DNA of 6,904 bases from Clostridia bacterium (lineage in GTDB: Bacteria > Bacillota > Clostridia > Oscillospirales > Acutalibacteraceae): the NCBI GenBank assembly GCA_900768035.1, contig CAAGBH010000030.1, forward strand, positions 1 to 6,904, given 5' to 3'. Position 1 is the first letter of the stretch. Every line of letters starts with the position of its first letter. Positions 1 through 6,893 of this stretch are shown here, piece after piece. The position numbers and the translations under genes are program-made. The notes beneath the pieces are model-generated. The model did no database searches, was not told the origin of the DNA, and saw nothing but the letters and a program-made list of their open reading frames with translations.

Positions 1-21
1 AGACGTGTGCTCTTCCGATCT
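1..21. other. Illumina TruSeq adapter remnant (non-genomic)
   Basis: The first 21 bases, from AGACGTGTGC to CTTCCGATCT, match the 3' end of the standard Illumina TruSeq read-2 adapter; read on the minus strand they begin with the familiar AGATCGGAAGAGC. The ftsH reading frame stays fully normal up to base 22 and loses family similarity at the adapter, so the join is abrupt. Base 21 may be genomic or may come from A-tailing. This is a library or assembly artefact and should not be annotated as biology. Confidence 0.97.
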
Positions 22-1364
22 GGGTCCTGTGTAGGTAAGAAATAAGAAACAACTGCGTGACCTGCCTCGTGATAAGCAGTAACCATTTTATCCTTATCAG
101 TTACAACGTGAGACTTTTTCTCAGCACCCATTACAACCTTAATAGTTGCTTCCTCAATTTCTTCTTGAGTGATTGCCTTTTTACCGTGACGAACAGCCAA
201 CAAAGCCGCCTCGTTGAGAAGATTTTCAAGGTCTGCTCCAGTAAAGCCCGAAGAAGACTTCGCAATAGTAGCAAGATTAACATCAGGACCTAACGGCTTA
301 CCTCTTGAATGAACCTTTAATATTTCTTCTCTACCCTTAACATCAGGGTAATTAACAGTAATCTGACGGTCAAATCTGCCAGGGCGCAAAAGCGCTTTAT
401 CAAGAATGTCAGGACGGTTAGTAGCCGCCATAACAATAACGCCTTCATTAGCGCCGAAACCGTCCATCTCAACTAAAAGTTGGTTTAAGGTTTGCTCACG
501 CTCATCGTGACCGCCGCCGAGACCTGCGCCACGCTGACGGCCTACGGCGTCAATTTCGTCTATAAAGATAATTGCGGGGGATTCTTTTTTTGCTTCCGAG
601 AACAAGTCTCTGACACGGGAAGCACCCACACCCACAAACATTTCAACAAAGTCAGAACCCGAAATTGAGAAGAACGGAACTCCCGCCTCACCTGCAACAG
701 CACGTGCTAAAAGAGTTTTACCTGTACCGGGAGGGCCAACTAAAAGCACACCTTTCGGGATTCTCGCACCAAGTTCATTAAACTTTTTAGGGTCTTTAAG
801 GAAGTCAACGATTTCTGCCATTTCTTCCTTTTCTTCATCAGCGCCCGCAACATCGGCAAATGTGGTTTTCTTTCTTGGATCGGCTTTTTTAGCCTTTGAT
901 TTGCCGAAGCCCATTGTCTTATCAGCGCCCATAGCGCCGTTCATACGCTTCATAATGAAAATCCAGAAGACAATCATTACGCCGATTAAAAGAACAGTCG
1001 GCATTAAATTGGCTATCCAAGCACCTTGATTGCCACGCTCATAATCGTATTTAATCGCTAAATCAGTGCCTTTGTTTTGTTCATTGATTTGCATAACCGT
1101 CTCATTGACATCGTTATAGAAAATAGACGGGTCTGCAACGGTGTAACGGTATTTCTTGCCGTCCTCACGCAACACATAGGTCAACTGACCGCTATACAAA
1201 TTAAGTTCATACTCCGAAACCTTGTTTTCCTTAACCAAATCAACAATTTCGTAATACTTTTTTTCTGCTGTGTTTTTATTTAAATAAGAGATTGCCGTAA
1301 TTGACATTATAAGAATTATCGGTATTCCTATAAATAAAAGCACATTTTTAAAATTCTTCTTCAA
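22..1364 (-). CDS. ftsH: ATP-dependent zinc metalloprotease FtsH, C-terminally truncated by the contig end
   Basis: FtsH is a membrane-anchored hexameric AAA+ protease that extracts and degrades misfolded membrane proteins and some regulatory proteins. The translation gives 447 uninterrupted codons. An N-terminal membrane helix (about 8-27) is followed by a short extracytoplasmic domain and a second helix (about 118-138). The AAA+ module has Walker A GPPGTGKT (210-217), the pore segment MFVGVG (242-247), Walker B IIFIDE (265-270) and the arginine-rich LLRPGRFDR (325-333). The protease domain has begun and shows the zinc motif HEAGH (432-436). The frame is lost at the adapter, so the rest of the protease domain, including the third zinc ligand, is missing through contig truncation, not mutation. 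The start is TTG at 1364: AGGAG lies 7 bases upstream, the basic MKKNFKN precedes the first helix, and a later ATG would cut that helix. The gene follows hpt by 15 bases, as in Bacillus. Confidence 0.96.
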
Positions 1365-1371
1365 GGGTTTT

Positions 1372-1376
1372 CTCCT
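1372..1376 (-). promoter_or_regulatory. Shine-Dalgarno site fixing the TTG start of ftsH
   Basis: AGGAG on the minus strand lies 7 bases before the TTG at 1364 and begins 4 bases after the hpt stop codon (1382-1380). It is the main reason for choosing the rare TTG start: no ATG or GTG further in has comparable upstream spacing together with an intact first membrane helix. Confidence 0.85.
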
Positions 1377-1379
1377 TTC

Positions 1380-1916
1380 CTATTTAGCGTATACTTTGGG
1401 TGAAAGTATACCAACATAGGGTAAATTTCTATAATTTTCGTCATAGTCAAGTCCATAACCGACTACAAACGCATCGGGAACAACTTTTCCAACATACTCG
1501 GCAGCAATATCCGCCTTGCGATTTGCGGGTTTATCAAGAAAAGCACAAATTTTAATACTCGAAGCATTTCTGCCCAATAAAATATTCTTGATATAAGAAA
1601 GTGTTAAACCCGAATCAAGAATATCTTCTACAAGAAGTATATCGCATCCTTCGGGATTTATGTCCAAATCCTTTTTGAAAGCCACATGACCTGTAGTTTT
1701 AGCACCGCTATAAGACGAAACCGACAAAAAATCAATTTTGCAGTCACAAGTAATGTTTCTCATAAGGTCAGCCATAAAGGTGATACTTCCCTTTAAAACG
1801 CTGACAAGCAAAAGATTTTTGCCTTCATAGTCTTTTGAAATCTGTTTGCCGAGACGCTCACAAATTTCTTTTATTTCTTCGGTTGATAACAAAATACTTT
1901 CAACATCTTTATGCAT
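1380..1916 (-). CDS. hpt: Hypoxanthine (hypoxanthine-guanine) phosphoribosyltransferase
   Basis: This cytosolic purine-salvage enzyme transfers phosphoribose from PRPP to hypoxanthine, and usually guanine, giving IMP or GMP. The 178-residue product is the usual length for the bacterial family. Visible motifs are LKGS (41-44, pyrophosphate loop), the flexible active-site loop around SSYSG (67-71), the PRPP-binding signature VEDILDSGLTL (96-106) with the probable catalytic base Asp101, and DKP (128-130) with the purine-contacting lysine. The region VVGYGLDYDENYRNLPYVG (151-169) stacks on and binds the base. The ATG at 1916 has AGGGG at 1929-1925, spaced 8 bases. The gene lies 16 bases after tilS and 15 before ftsH, the classic Firmicutes tilS-hpt-ftsH order. 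In Bacillus, TilS and HprT have been reported to act together on ftsH transcription; whether that holds here is unknown. Its last codons encode a perfect hairpin. Confidence 0.97.
   Translation of the reverse strand: MHKDVESILLSTEEIKEICERLGKQISKDYEGKNLLLVSVLKGSITFMADLMRNITCDCKIDFLSVSSYSGAKTTGHVAFKKDLDINPEGCDILLVEDILDSGLTLSYIKNILLGRNASSIKICAFLDKPANRKADIAAEYVGKVVPDAFVVGYGLDYDENYRNLPYVGILSPKVYAK
1389..1411 (-). repeat. Perfect 9-bp inverted repeat (hairpin) in the 3' end of hpt, just before the ftsH ribosome binding site
   Basis: On the minus strand GTATACTTT (1411-1403) is followed by a 5-base loop CACCC and its exact complement AAAGTATAC (1397-1389). It spans the codons for Ile-Leu-Ser-Pro-Lys-Val-Tyr near the hpt C-terminus. 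Its 3' arm ends 12 bases before the AGGAG of ftsH. No U-tract follows, so it is not an intrinsic terminator. It could be an RNA element affecting ftsH translation or mRNA processing, a DNA operator, or chance. The symmetry is directly seen; any function is inference. Confidence 0.6.
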
Positions 1917-1932
1917 TTTAAAATCCCCTTAA

Positions 1933-3213
1933 TTAAACTTCCGTTACATTTATTTGGTAGAAATTCTTGGTATTTTCGCTCACAGCGCAACGCCCTGCAA
2001 CGCCAATACCATAAATCCACACAACGCCTTTATCATCCGCAAGGACAGGTAATTTATTTCTTATATCGTTTGGAATTTTATTTTCTGTGAAAAGTTTTTT
2101 AAGAGTTTTGGTGCAACCACGCTTGTTAAGGCGTATACTGTCACCCTCGCATCTTGTTCTAACAACCAGTTTGCCTACAATTTTATCACAGTCTAACAGG
2201 TTATTTGAGAACAAATTATTAACTTTTTCACACTTTTGGATACTTACGGCAAATTCTTTTTCGATTTGGTCTTCCAAACAGAAAAACTGCAAAATTCCGT
2301 TTTCCGCCTTTGCATAAATATTGCTTGGCAGATTGATTTTTCCTTTTTGTTCCAAACAAATAGAATATATATCAGTTATATGCCCATTGTCAAGTGTAAT
2401 ATCCGAAAATTGCATTTCAAAATATTTTTTAACCACTCTTTTAGCAACGGCAGGCGGTATATTTTCGAAATCGGTTATTAAAAGTCCGTTTTCACCTATA
2501 TTCTGAAAAAGCAGTTCCTCCGCCTTTTTTTCAAAATAATTATTATCTTCACTCAAAGAAAGCGCTGTTCTTGTTGCAGTCAATTCCAAAGACGGATTAA
2601 GTTGCTTTAAAATCGGCACAACATTAAGCCTTATCTTATTACGGGAATATTCGTCAGATAAATTAGTGCTATCGGTAACAAAGGACAGATTATTCTGTTT
2701 GCAATAGTCCTCAACATCTTCCCTTGTGCAGAAAATAATAGGACGGATAAAAATCCCTCTTTTTGCAGGAATACCACAAAGCCCTTTAAGCGAAGTTCCT
2801 CTTGTGAGATTAAAAATCATTGTTTCAAGGTTATCGCTTGCGGTATGCGCCGTCGCAACCTTACCGACTGCTACCCTTTCGAGAAATTCATATCTCACCT
2901 GCCTTGCGGCAAGTTCCAAACTTAAATGGTTCTCTTTGGCAATCTTAGGAATATCGGCTTTTTCTGTAAAGAGTTTGACACCTAATTTTTCACATAGGTC
3001 AGAAACAAACTGTTGGTCACGGTCGGCTTCCTCGCCCCTTATACCGTGATTGAGATGTGCGGCATTAACAGTAATACCAAGTTCATCCTTTAGCCTTAGC
3101 ATTGCGAACAACAACGAAACCGAGTCCGCACCGCCCGACAAAGCCACCGTCACCGTATCGCCCTTTGAAATAAGCGAAAACCGATTTATTGCTTTTAAGA
3201 TTAAATCTTCCAT
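1933..3213 (-). CDS. tilS: tRNA(Ile)-lysidine synthetase TilS
   Basis: TilS attaches lysine to C34 of the CAU-anticodon tRNA(Ile) using ATP, switching it from Met to Ile identity; it is normally essential. The 426-residue product has the N-type ATP-pyrophosphatase P-loop SGGADS (26-31), the family motif AAHLNHGIRGEEADRD (51-66), LELAARQVRYEFLE (99-112), and AHTASDNLET (122-131) leading into LTRGTSLKGLCGI (136-148). TDSTN (180-184) and SRNKIR (190-195) follow. The C-terminal tRNA-binding domain carries RTRCEGDSIRL (352-362) and KTLKKLFTENKIP (369-381). Length and domain order are normal. The chosen ATG at 3213 shares its A with the dnaB stop (TAATG), and family similarity begins right there with MEDLILKAI. 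An in-frame TTG at 3261 would add 16 unrelated residues inside dnaB and is rejected. No good Shine-Dalgarno is visible, so translation is probably coupled to dnaB. Confidence 0.96.
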   Translation of the reverse strand: MEDLILKAINRFSLISKGDTVTVALSGGADSVSLLFAMLRLKDELGITVNAAHLNHGIRGEEADRDQQFVSDLCEKLGVKLFTEKADIPKIAKENHLSLELAARQVRYEFLERVAVGKVATAHTASDNLETMIFNLTRGTSLKGLCGIPAKRGIFIRPIIFCTREDVEDYCKQNNLSFVTDSTNLSDEYSRNKIRLNVVPILKQLNPSLELTATRTALSLSEDNNYFEKKAEELLFQNIGENGLLITDFENIPPAVAKRVVKKYFEMQFSDITLDNGHITDIYSICLEQKGKINLPSNIYAKAENGILQFFCLEDQIEKEFAVSIQKCEKVNNLFSNNLLDCDKIVGKLVVRTRCEGDSIRLNKRGCTKTLKKLFTENKIPNDIRNKLPVLADDKGVVWIYGIGVAGRCAVSENTKNFYQINVTEV

Positions 3214-4583
3214 TATCTGAACACATCCACAGAGGTAAATCTTGTGAACTGACCGTCCCAATGCATATCAATCGTGCCGATTTCACCGTGACGGTTTTTG
3301 GCAACAATACATTCTGCTTTATTCGGGTCAGACCTGTCCTCATCGTCACCTTTTTCGCTGTCGTAATAGGTATCACGGTAAAGGAACAAAACAATGTCAG
3401 CGTCTTGCTCAATAGAGCCCGATTCACGAAGGTCGGAAAGCGCAGGACGGTGTGATTTACCCTTAGTCTCAGTTCCACGAGATAACTGTGCACAAGCAAT
3501 AACAGGCACTTTAAGGTCTTTTGCCATTATTTTAAGGTTTCGTGTAATTTCTGAAACTTCTTGCACACGGTTTTCGGTAGACTTTGCAGACTTCATAAGT
3601 CCGAGATAATCGATAATAACTAAATCAACCTTTTTCATTCTGCGAAGTTTTGCTTTCATTTCGGGAACGGTTATCGAAGAAGTTTCATCAAAATATATAT
3701 TCGCCTTTGACAGATTATCACCCGCTTGGGCAAGCCTTGTCCACTCATCAGCATCGAGGTCGCCTGTGCGGAGTTTTTCACTCTTGATACCTGCTTCACT
3801 TGAAAGCATACGCTGTGCCAACTGGTCACGAGTCATTTCAAGCGAGAAGAAACAAACCGTTCTGCCTGCATTGACCGCAACATTGCGTGCAATATTCAAA
3901 GCAAATGAGGTTTTACCCATACCAGGACGGGCGCCTAAGATAATAAGGTCAGATTTATTAAGACCTGTTATCATTCGGTCAAGGTCGCCAATACCTGACG
4001 GTATGCCGATATAATCTTCCCTTGTTGCAGGGTCTGCCATTTTTGAAAGACGGTCATAAGTTTCGTTTTCAATAACACTCTTAATATGTGTTAAACCGCT
4101 TACCTCTCTGCCCTGACGGATTTCAAAAATACGCTGTTCGGCAGAGTCAATAAGTTTGCCCGAATCCCCTGTGTCCTCATTAATATCCTTAATAATATTT
4201 TGAGCCGCAGTCATAAGCGCTCTTGCATAATAACGCTCACGAATGATTGCAACGTATGTAAGGACATTAGCGGCGGACGGAACAGTCTGGGCTAACTGTG
4301 TTAAATAAGCCTTGCCGCCTGCCTCGTCATAAACGCCATCCTTTTTAAGTTTTTCAAGCAATGAAACAAAGTCAATAGTCTGGCTTAGTTCATACATTGA
4401 AGACATTGCCGCATAAATTTCCTTGTGTTGCGGAATGTAAAAATACTCCGTCTTCATCTGTACCGCAACTTCGTTAAGGCAGGCAGGGTCGATAATTACC
4501 GAACCTAAAACTGCCTGTTCAGCCTCAACCGAGTAAGGCATTCTGCCGCCCTCAAGGTCATAAATCAATTTTTCGTCACTCAT
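3213..4583 (-). CDS. dnaB: Replicative DNA helicase, DnaB type (DnaC in Bacillus nomenclature)
   Basis: This hexameric 5'-3' helicase unwinds DNA at the replication fork and recruits primase. The 456-residue length is typical. The N-terminal helical domain starts with MPYSVEAEQAVLGSVI (15-30), followed by a linker (about 150-185) and the RecA-like motor. Motor motifs are Walker A GARPGMGKTS (217-226), SLEM with the probable catalytic Glu249, Walker B LVIIDYLGLM (321-330), QLSRG (366-370), the DNA-binding-loop region LSDLRESGSIEQDADIV (382-398) and AKNRHGEIGT (428-437) with the probable arginine finger Arg431. No intein interrupts the motor. The gene begins 4 bases after rplI, the well-known Firmicutes rplI-dnaB pair. 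Its ribosome site is weak (GGA at 4594-4592, 8 bases before the ATG), which suggests coupling to rplI. Its TAA stop overlaps the tilS start by one base. Confidence 0.98.
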   Translation of the reverse strand: MSDEKLIYDLEGGRMPYSVEAEQAVLGSVIIDPACLNEVAVQMKTEYFYIPQHKEIYAAMSSMYELSQTIDFVSLLEKLKKDGVYDEAGGKAYLTQLAQTVPSAANVLTYVAIIRERYYARALMTAAQNIIKDINEDTGDSGKLIDSAEQRIFEIRQGREVSGLTHIKSVIENETYDRLSKMADPATREDYIGIPSGIGDLDRMITGLNKSDLIILGARPGMGKTSFALNIARNVAVNAGRTVCFFSLEMTRDQLAQRMLSSEAGIKSEKLRTGDLDADEWTRLAQAGDNLSKANIYFDETSSITVPEMKAKLRRMKKVDLVIIDYLGLMKSAKSTENRVQEVSEITRNLKIMAKDLKVPVIACAQLSRGTETKGKSHRPALSDLRESGSIEQDADIVLFLYRDTYYDSEKGDDEDRSDPNKAECIVAKNRHGEIGTIDMHWDGQFTRFTSVDVFR

Positions 4584-4587
4584 TATA

Positions 4588-5028
4588 TTATTCCGTAACC
4601 TTTACAGTTATTTTTGCAGTGATTCCTGTGTATAATTTGATTTCCGCTGTATATTCGCCGAAATTTTTAATATCGGCTACACTCATTTTCTTACGGTCGA
4701 TTTCAATTCCTAAAGTTTTCTTAATCTCAGCGGCAATTTCCTTTGAAGTTACCGAACCGAAAAGTTTTCCGTTAGAGCCTGCTTTTGCAGTTATGCTAAC
4801 AGTTTTACCCTCTAATTTGGAGGCAGTATCCTTTGCGGCATTGATTTCTTCCTGTTTATGATGCGCCGCCGCTTGTTCACGGTTTTTAAGTTCGTTGAGT
4901 GCCGTATTATCTGCCTCAACCGCTAATTTTTTAGGAAACAAGAAGTTTCTTGCATATCCGTCAGACACATTGCAAAGTTCGCCTTTTTTGCCGTGTCCTT
5001 TAACATCCTGTAACAATATAACTTTCAT
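4588..5028 (-). CDS. rplI: Large-subunit ribosomal protein bL9
   Basis: bL9 binds 23S rRNA near the base of the L1 stalk and helps limit frameshifting. The 146-residue product is close to the usual 148-150. The N-terminal rRNA-binding domain shows the family signature: MKVILLQDVKGHGKKGE (1-17), then VSDGYARNFLFP (21-32). A charged Ala/Glu/Lys-rich connecting helix covers about 41-73. The C-terminal domain includes GKLFGSVTSKEIAAEI (87-102) and ends in KITVKVTE. The ATG at 5028 is supported by GGAGG at 5042-5038, spaced 9 bases and lying within the final codons of the RNase J gene, whose stop is only 4 bases upstream. dnaB starts 4 bases downstream. Confidence 0.98.
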   Translation of the reverse strand: MKVILLQDVKGHGKKGELCNVSDGYARNFLFPKKLAVEADNTALNELKNREQAAAHHKQEEINAAKDTASKLEGKTVSITAKAGSNGKLFGSVTSKEIAAEIKKTLGIEIDRKKMSVADIKNFGEYTAEIKLYTGITAKITVKVTE

Positions 5029-5032
5029 AATT

Positions 5033-6847
5033 TTAAACCTCCATAATTATAGGTAACACCATTGGGCTTCGTTTTGTTCTTGTGAACAAGAATCTTGAAA
5101 CCCCGTCCTTAATTTTTGCTTTTATGGTTGCCCAATCACTCACACGGTGAATATAACAACGCTCTAATATATCGCAAACCAAATCGTTAATTTCATTGAT
5201 AAGGTCTTCCGATTCTTTCATATAGATAAATCCACGAGATACAATATCCGGTCCTGACACAACCTCACGGCTTACAGAATCTATTGAAACTGCAACCACG
5301 ATTATTCCGTCGTCGGACAGATGCTTACGGTCACGAAGAACAATACTTCCGACATCGCCAACACCGAGTCCGTCAACCAAAACTCTGCCCGCAGGTACTG
5401 TTTCACTGCATTTTAAAGCAGACTTTGAAACCTCAATAACCGATCCGTTTGTGGCAACAACGGTATTTTTACTGTCAATACCCATAACCTCTGCCAAAGC
5501 GATATGCTTAACAAGGTGTTTTTGCTCACCGTGAAGCGGAATAAAATATTTAGGTTTAATAACGCTCATCATAAGTTTTAATTCTTCAGCACAGGCGTGT
5601 CCAGAAACGTGAACATCATACATACGCTCATAAACAACATTAGCGCCACGCTTCATAAGTTCGTTTATAACCTTGCTGACAAGTTTTTCATTACCCGGAA
5701 TCGGGGTTGCAGATATGATAATCATATCCCCCGGAATAATTTCAACTTGCCTATGGTCAGAAAAAGCCATTCTGTGAAGTGCTGAAAGCGGTTCGCCCTG
5801 ACTTCCTGTTGTAACGATTACAAGTTGGTCAGGTGTATAATTCTTAATTGCCTCAATCTCAATTAAAACATCTTGCGGAACTTTTAAATATCCGAGTTCT
5901 GCCGCAACTGTAACAACATTAAGCATACTTCTGCCTGAAACTGCTACCTTGCGGTTGCAACGGTAAGCCTCGTCAATAATTTGCTGTATGCGATGGATAT
6001 TTGACGAAAAGGTTGCAACTATTATGCGGTTATCCCCAGCTTTTTGAAACAGGTTTGAAAAAGAACCGCCGACGATTCTTTCAGATGCGGTAAACCCAGG
6101 TCTTTCAGCATTGGTCGAATCAGCAAGCAATGCCAAAACACCTTTTTTGCCGAGTTCTGCAAATCTGCCGATATCAATAACTTTATCGTCAATCGGGGTG
6201 GTATCAATCTTAAAGTCACCCGTATGAACAACCGTACCGCCTTGACACTTGATAGCAAAAGCCACAGCGTCGGGTATTGAGTGGTTAACGTGGATAAACT
6301 CAACCTCAAATTTACCGAGAGTTACAGTATCTCCCGCTTTTACAACATTGAGTTTTGCCTCATTTAAAAGTTTGTGTTCTTTAAGTTTACCCTCGATAAG
6401 ACCGATTGTAAGTTTAGTGGCATAAATCGGTACATTGAAATTACGCAAAAGGTAAGGTATAGCGCCGATATGGTCCTCGTGACCGTGTGTAACAACCAAT
6501 CCCTTTACCCTATCCTTATTTTCTAAAACATAAGTGAAATCAGGTATTACGATATCAATTCCCGGCATATCGTCATCAGGAAATGCCATACCGCAGTCCA
6601 CCAAAAACATATCCCCGTCATATTCATAAAGGGTTATATTCTTGCCGATTTCACCGAGACCGCCAAGAGGAATAATCTTAATAGGTTTCTTCTGAGTTTT
6701 AGGTCTGTTATAACTTTTGGTTTGTTTTGAAACGTTCTTTTTATTTTTAAAATTCTTTGTTTTAGCGTTATCTTTTTTTACATTCTTTACAGGCTTAGTT
6801 TTGCCGTTTTGACTTTTAGATTTCTTAAAGTCTTTTTTTTCGCTCAT
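5033..6847 (-). CDS. rnj: Ribonuclease J (metallo-beta-lactamase/beta-CASP RNase)
   Basis: RNase J is the zinc-dependent 5'-3' exonuclease and endonuclease of mRNA decay and rRNA maturation in Firmicutes. The 604-residue product has a lysine-rich tail (1-54), then the MBL core from KIIPLGGLGEIGKN (57-70), metal motif HGHEDH (121-126), His189 in NHSIPDA and Asp211 in HTGDFKID. The beta-CASP part includes DSTNAERPGFT (243-253), SSNIHR (281-286) and GSQGEP (348-353). SGHA (415-418) and PLHGE (437-441) complete the active site and phosphate pocket. The C-terminal domain ends in PMVLPIIMEV, the same IIMEV ending as I recall for Bacillus RNase J1. The body aligns well with J1 (555 residues); the extra length is mainly the tail. 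The ATG at 6847 is chosen over the adjacent TTG at 6850 because GGAGG is 7 rather than 4 bases away. Only one RNase J lies in this window, so J1 versus J2 cannot be decided by context. Confidence 0.96.
   Translation of the reverse strand: MSEKKDFKKSKSQNGKTKPVKNVKKDNAKTKNFKNKKNVSKQTKSYNRPKTQKKPIKIIPLGGLGEIGKNITLYEYDGDMFLVDCGMAFPDDDMPGIDIVIPDFTYVLENKDRVKGLVVTHGHEDHIGAIPYLLRNFNVPIYATKLTIGLIEGKLKEHKLLNEAKLNVVKAGDTVTLGKFEVEFIHVNHSIPDAVAFAIKCQGGTVVHTGDFKIDTTPIDDKVIDIGRFAELGKKGVLALLADSTNAERPGFTASERIVGGSFSNLFQKAGDNRIIVATFSSNIHRIQQIIDEAYRCNRKVAVSGRSMLNVVTVAAELGYLKVPQDVLIEIEAIKNYTPDQLVIVTTGSQGEPLSALHRMAFSDHRQVEIIPGDMIIISATPIPGNEKLVSKVINELMKRGANVVYERMYDVHVSGHACAEELKLMMSVIKPKYFIPLHGEQKHLVKHIALAEVMGIDSKNTVVATNGSVIEVSKSALKCSETVPAGRVLVDGLGVGDVGSIVLRDRKHLSDDGIIVVAVSIDSVSREVVSGPDIVSRGFIYMKESEDLINEINDLVCDILERCYIHRVSDWATIKAKIKDGVSRFLFTRTKRSPMVLPIIMEV
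5038..5042 (-). promoter_or_regulatory. rplI Shine-Dalgarno embedded in the last codons of the RNase J gene
   Basis: The codons ATG-GAG-GTT that encode the final Met-Glu-Val of RNase J contain GGAGG, placed 9 bases before the rplI ATG. The same bases therefore serve as protein code and as ribosome binding site, so ribosomes ending RNase J translation cover the rplI entry site. Coupling is inferred from this geometry. Confidence 0.85.
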
Positions 6848-6854
6848 CAATTTT

Positions 6855-6859
6855 CCTCC
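6855..6859 (-). promoter_or_regulatory. Shine-Dalgarno site for RNase J, deciding the start
   Basis: GGAGG in the context CGGAGGAAAATTGATG. Spacing is 4 bases to the TTG at 6850 and 7 bases to the ATG at 6847, so the ATG is the better start. The protein differs by only one residue. Confidence 0.85.
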
Positions 6860-6877
6860 GTAAAAATTTATGTAAAT

Positions 6878-6890
6878 GGGTATATTACCC
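6878..6890. repeat. Small inverted repeat in the RNase J leader
   Basis: GGGTA and TACCC arms, 5 bp each, flank a 3-base spacer (perfect symmetry over 13 bases). It lies 4 to 16 bases after the TATAAT hexamer, about where transcription should begin, so it could be an operator or a 5'-end stem that affects decay of the message. It is short and may be chance. Confidence 0.35.
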
Positions 6891-6893
6891 CTA

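Noticed and set aside
22..1364. ftsH as a pseudogene, because it lacks a stop and the rest of the protease domain
   Set aside because: The frame is intact over all 447 codons up to the adapter, and all key motifs are present. The loss is due to the contig end.
1365..1379. Possible terminator or separate promoter between hpt and ftsH
   Set aside because: The gap is only 15 bases and holds the ftsH ribosome site. The TTGACT in the hpt end has no convincing -10 at proper spacing, so no promoter is called.
2726..3049. Plus-strand open frame of 107 codons, antisense to tilS
   Set aside because: It lies wholly opposite a well-supported tilS frame, has no family resemblance and no clear ribosome site. 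It is a shadow of the real gene. The same applies to the other plus-strand frames in the window.
3213..3261. Upstream TTG start giving TilS 16 extra residues
   Set aside because: The extra residues lie inside dnaB, do not resemble TilS and lack a ribosome site. The ATG at 3213 fits the family N-terminus and the TAATG junction.
3083..3499. Minus-strand open frame of 138 codons across the dnaB-tilS junction
   Set aside because: It is in a different frame from both genes, and both genes are intact through this stretch with conserved motifs. There is no sign of a frameshift.
3904..3935. Possible intein in the DnaB Walker A region, a frequent intein site
   Set aside because: The Walker A segment GARPGMGKTS runs on without interruption and the protein has standard length.
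5077..5092. Short inverted repeat TTCTTG...CAAGAA near the 3' end of the RNase J gene
   Set aside because: It has six to seven pairs with a tiny loop, lies in conserved RNase J coding sequence (RFLFTRTKR), has no U-tract and is too short to argue for function.
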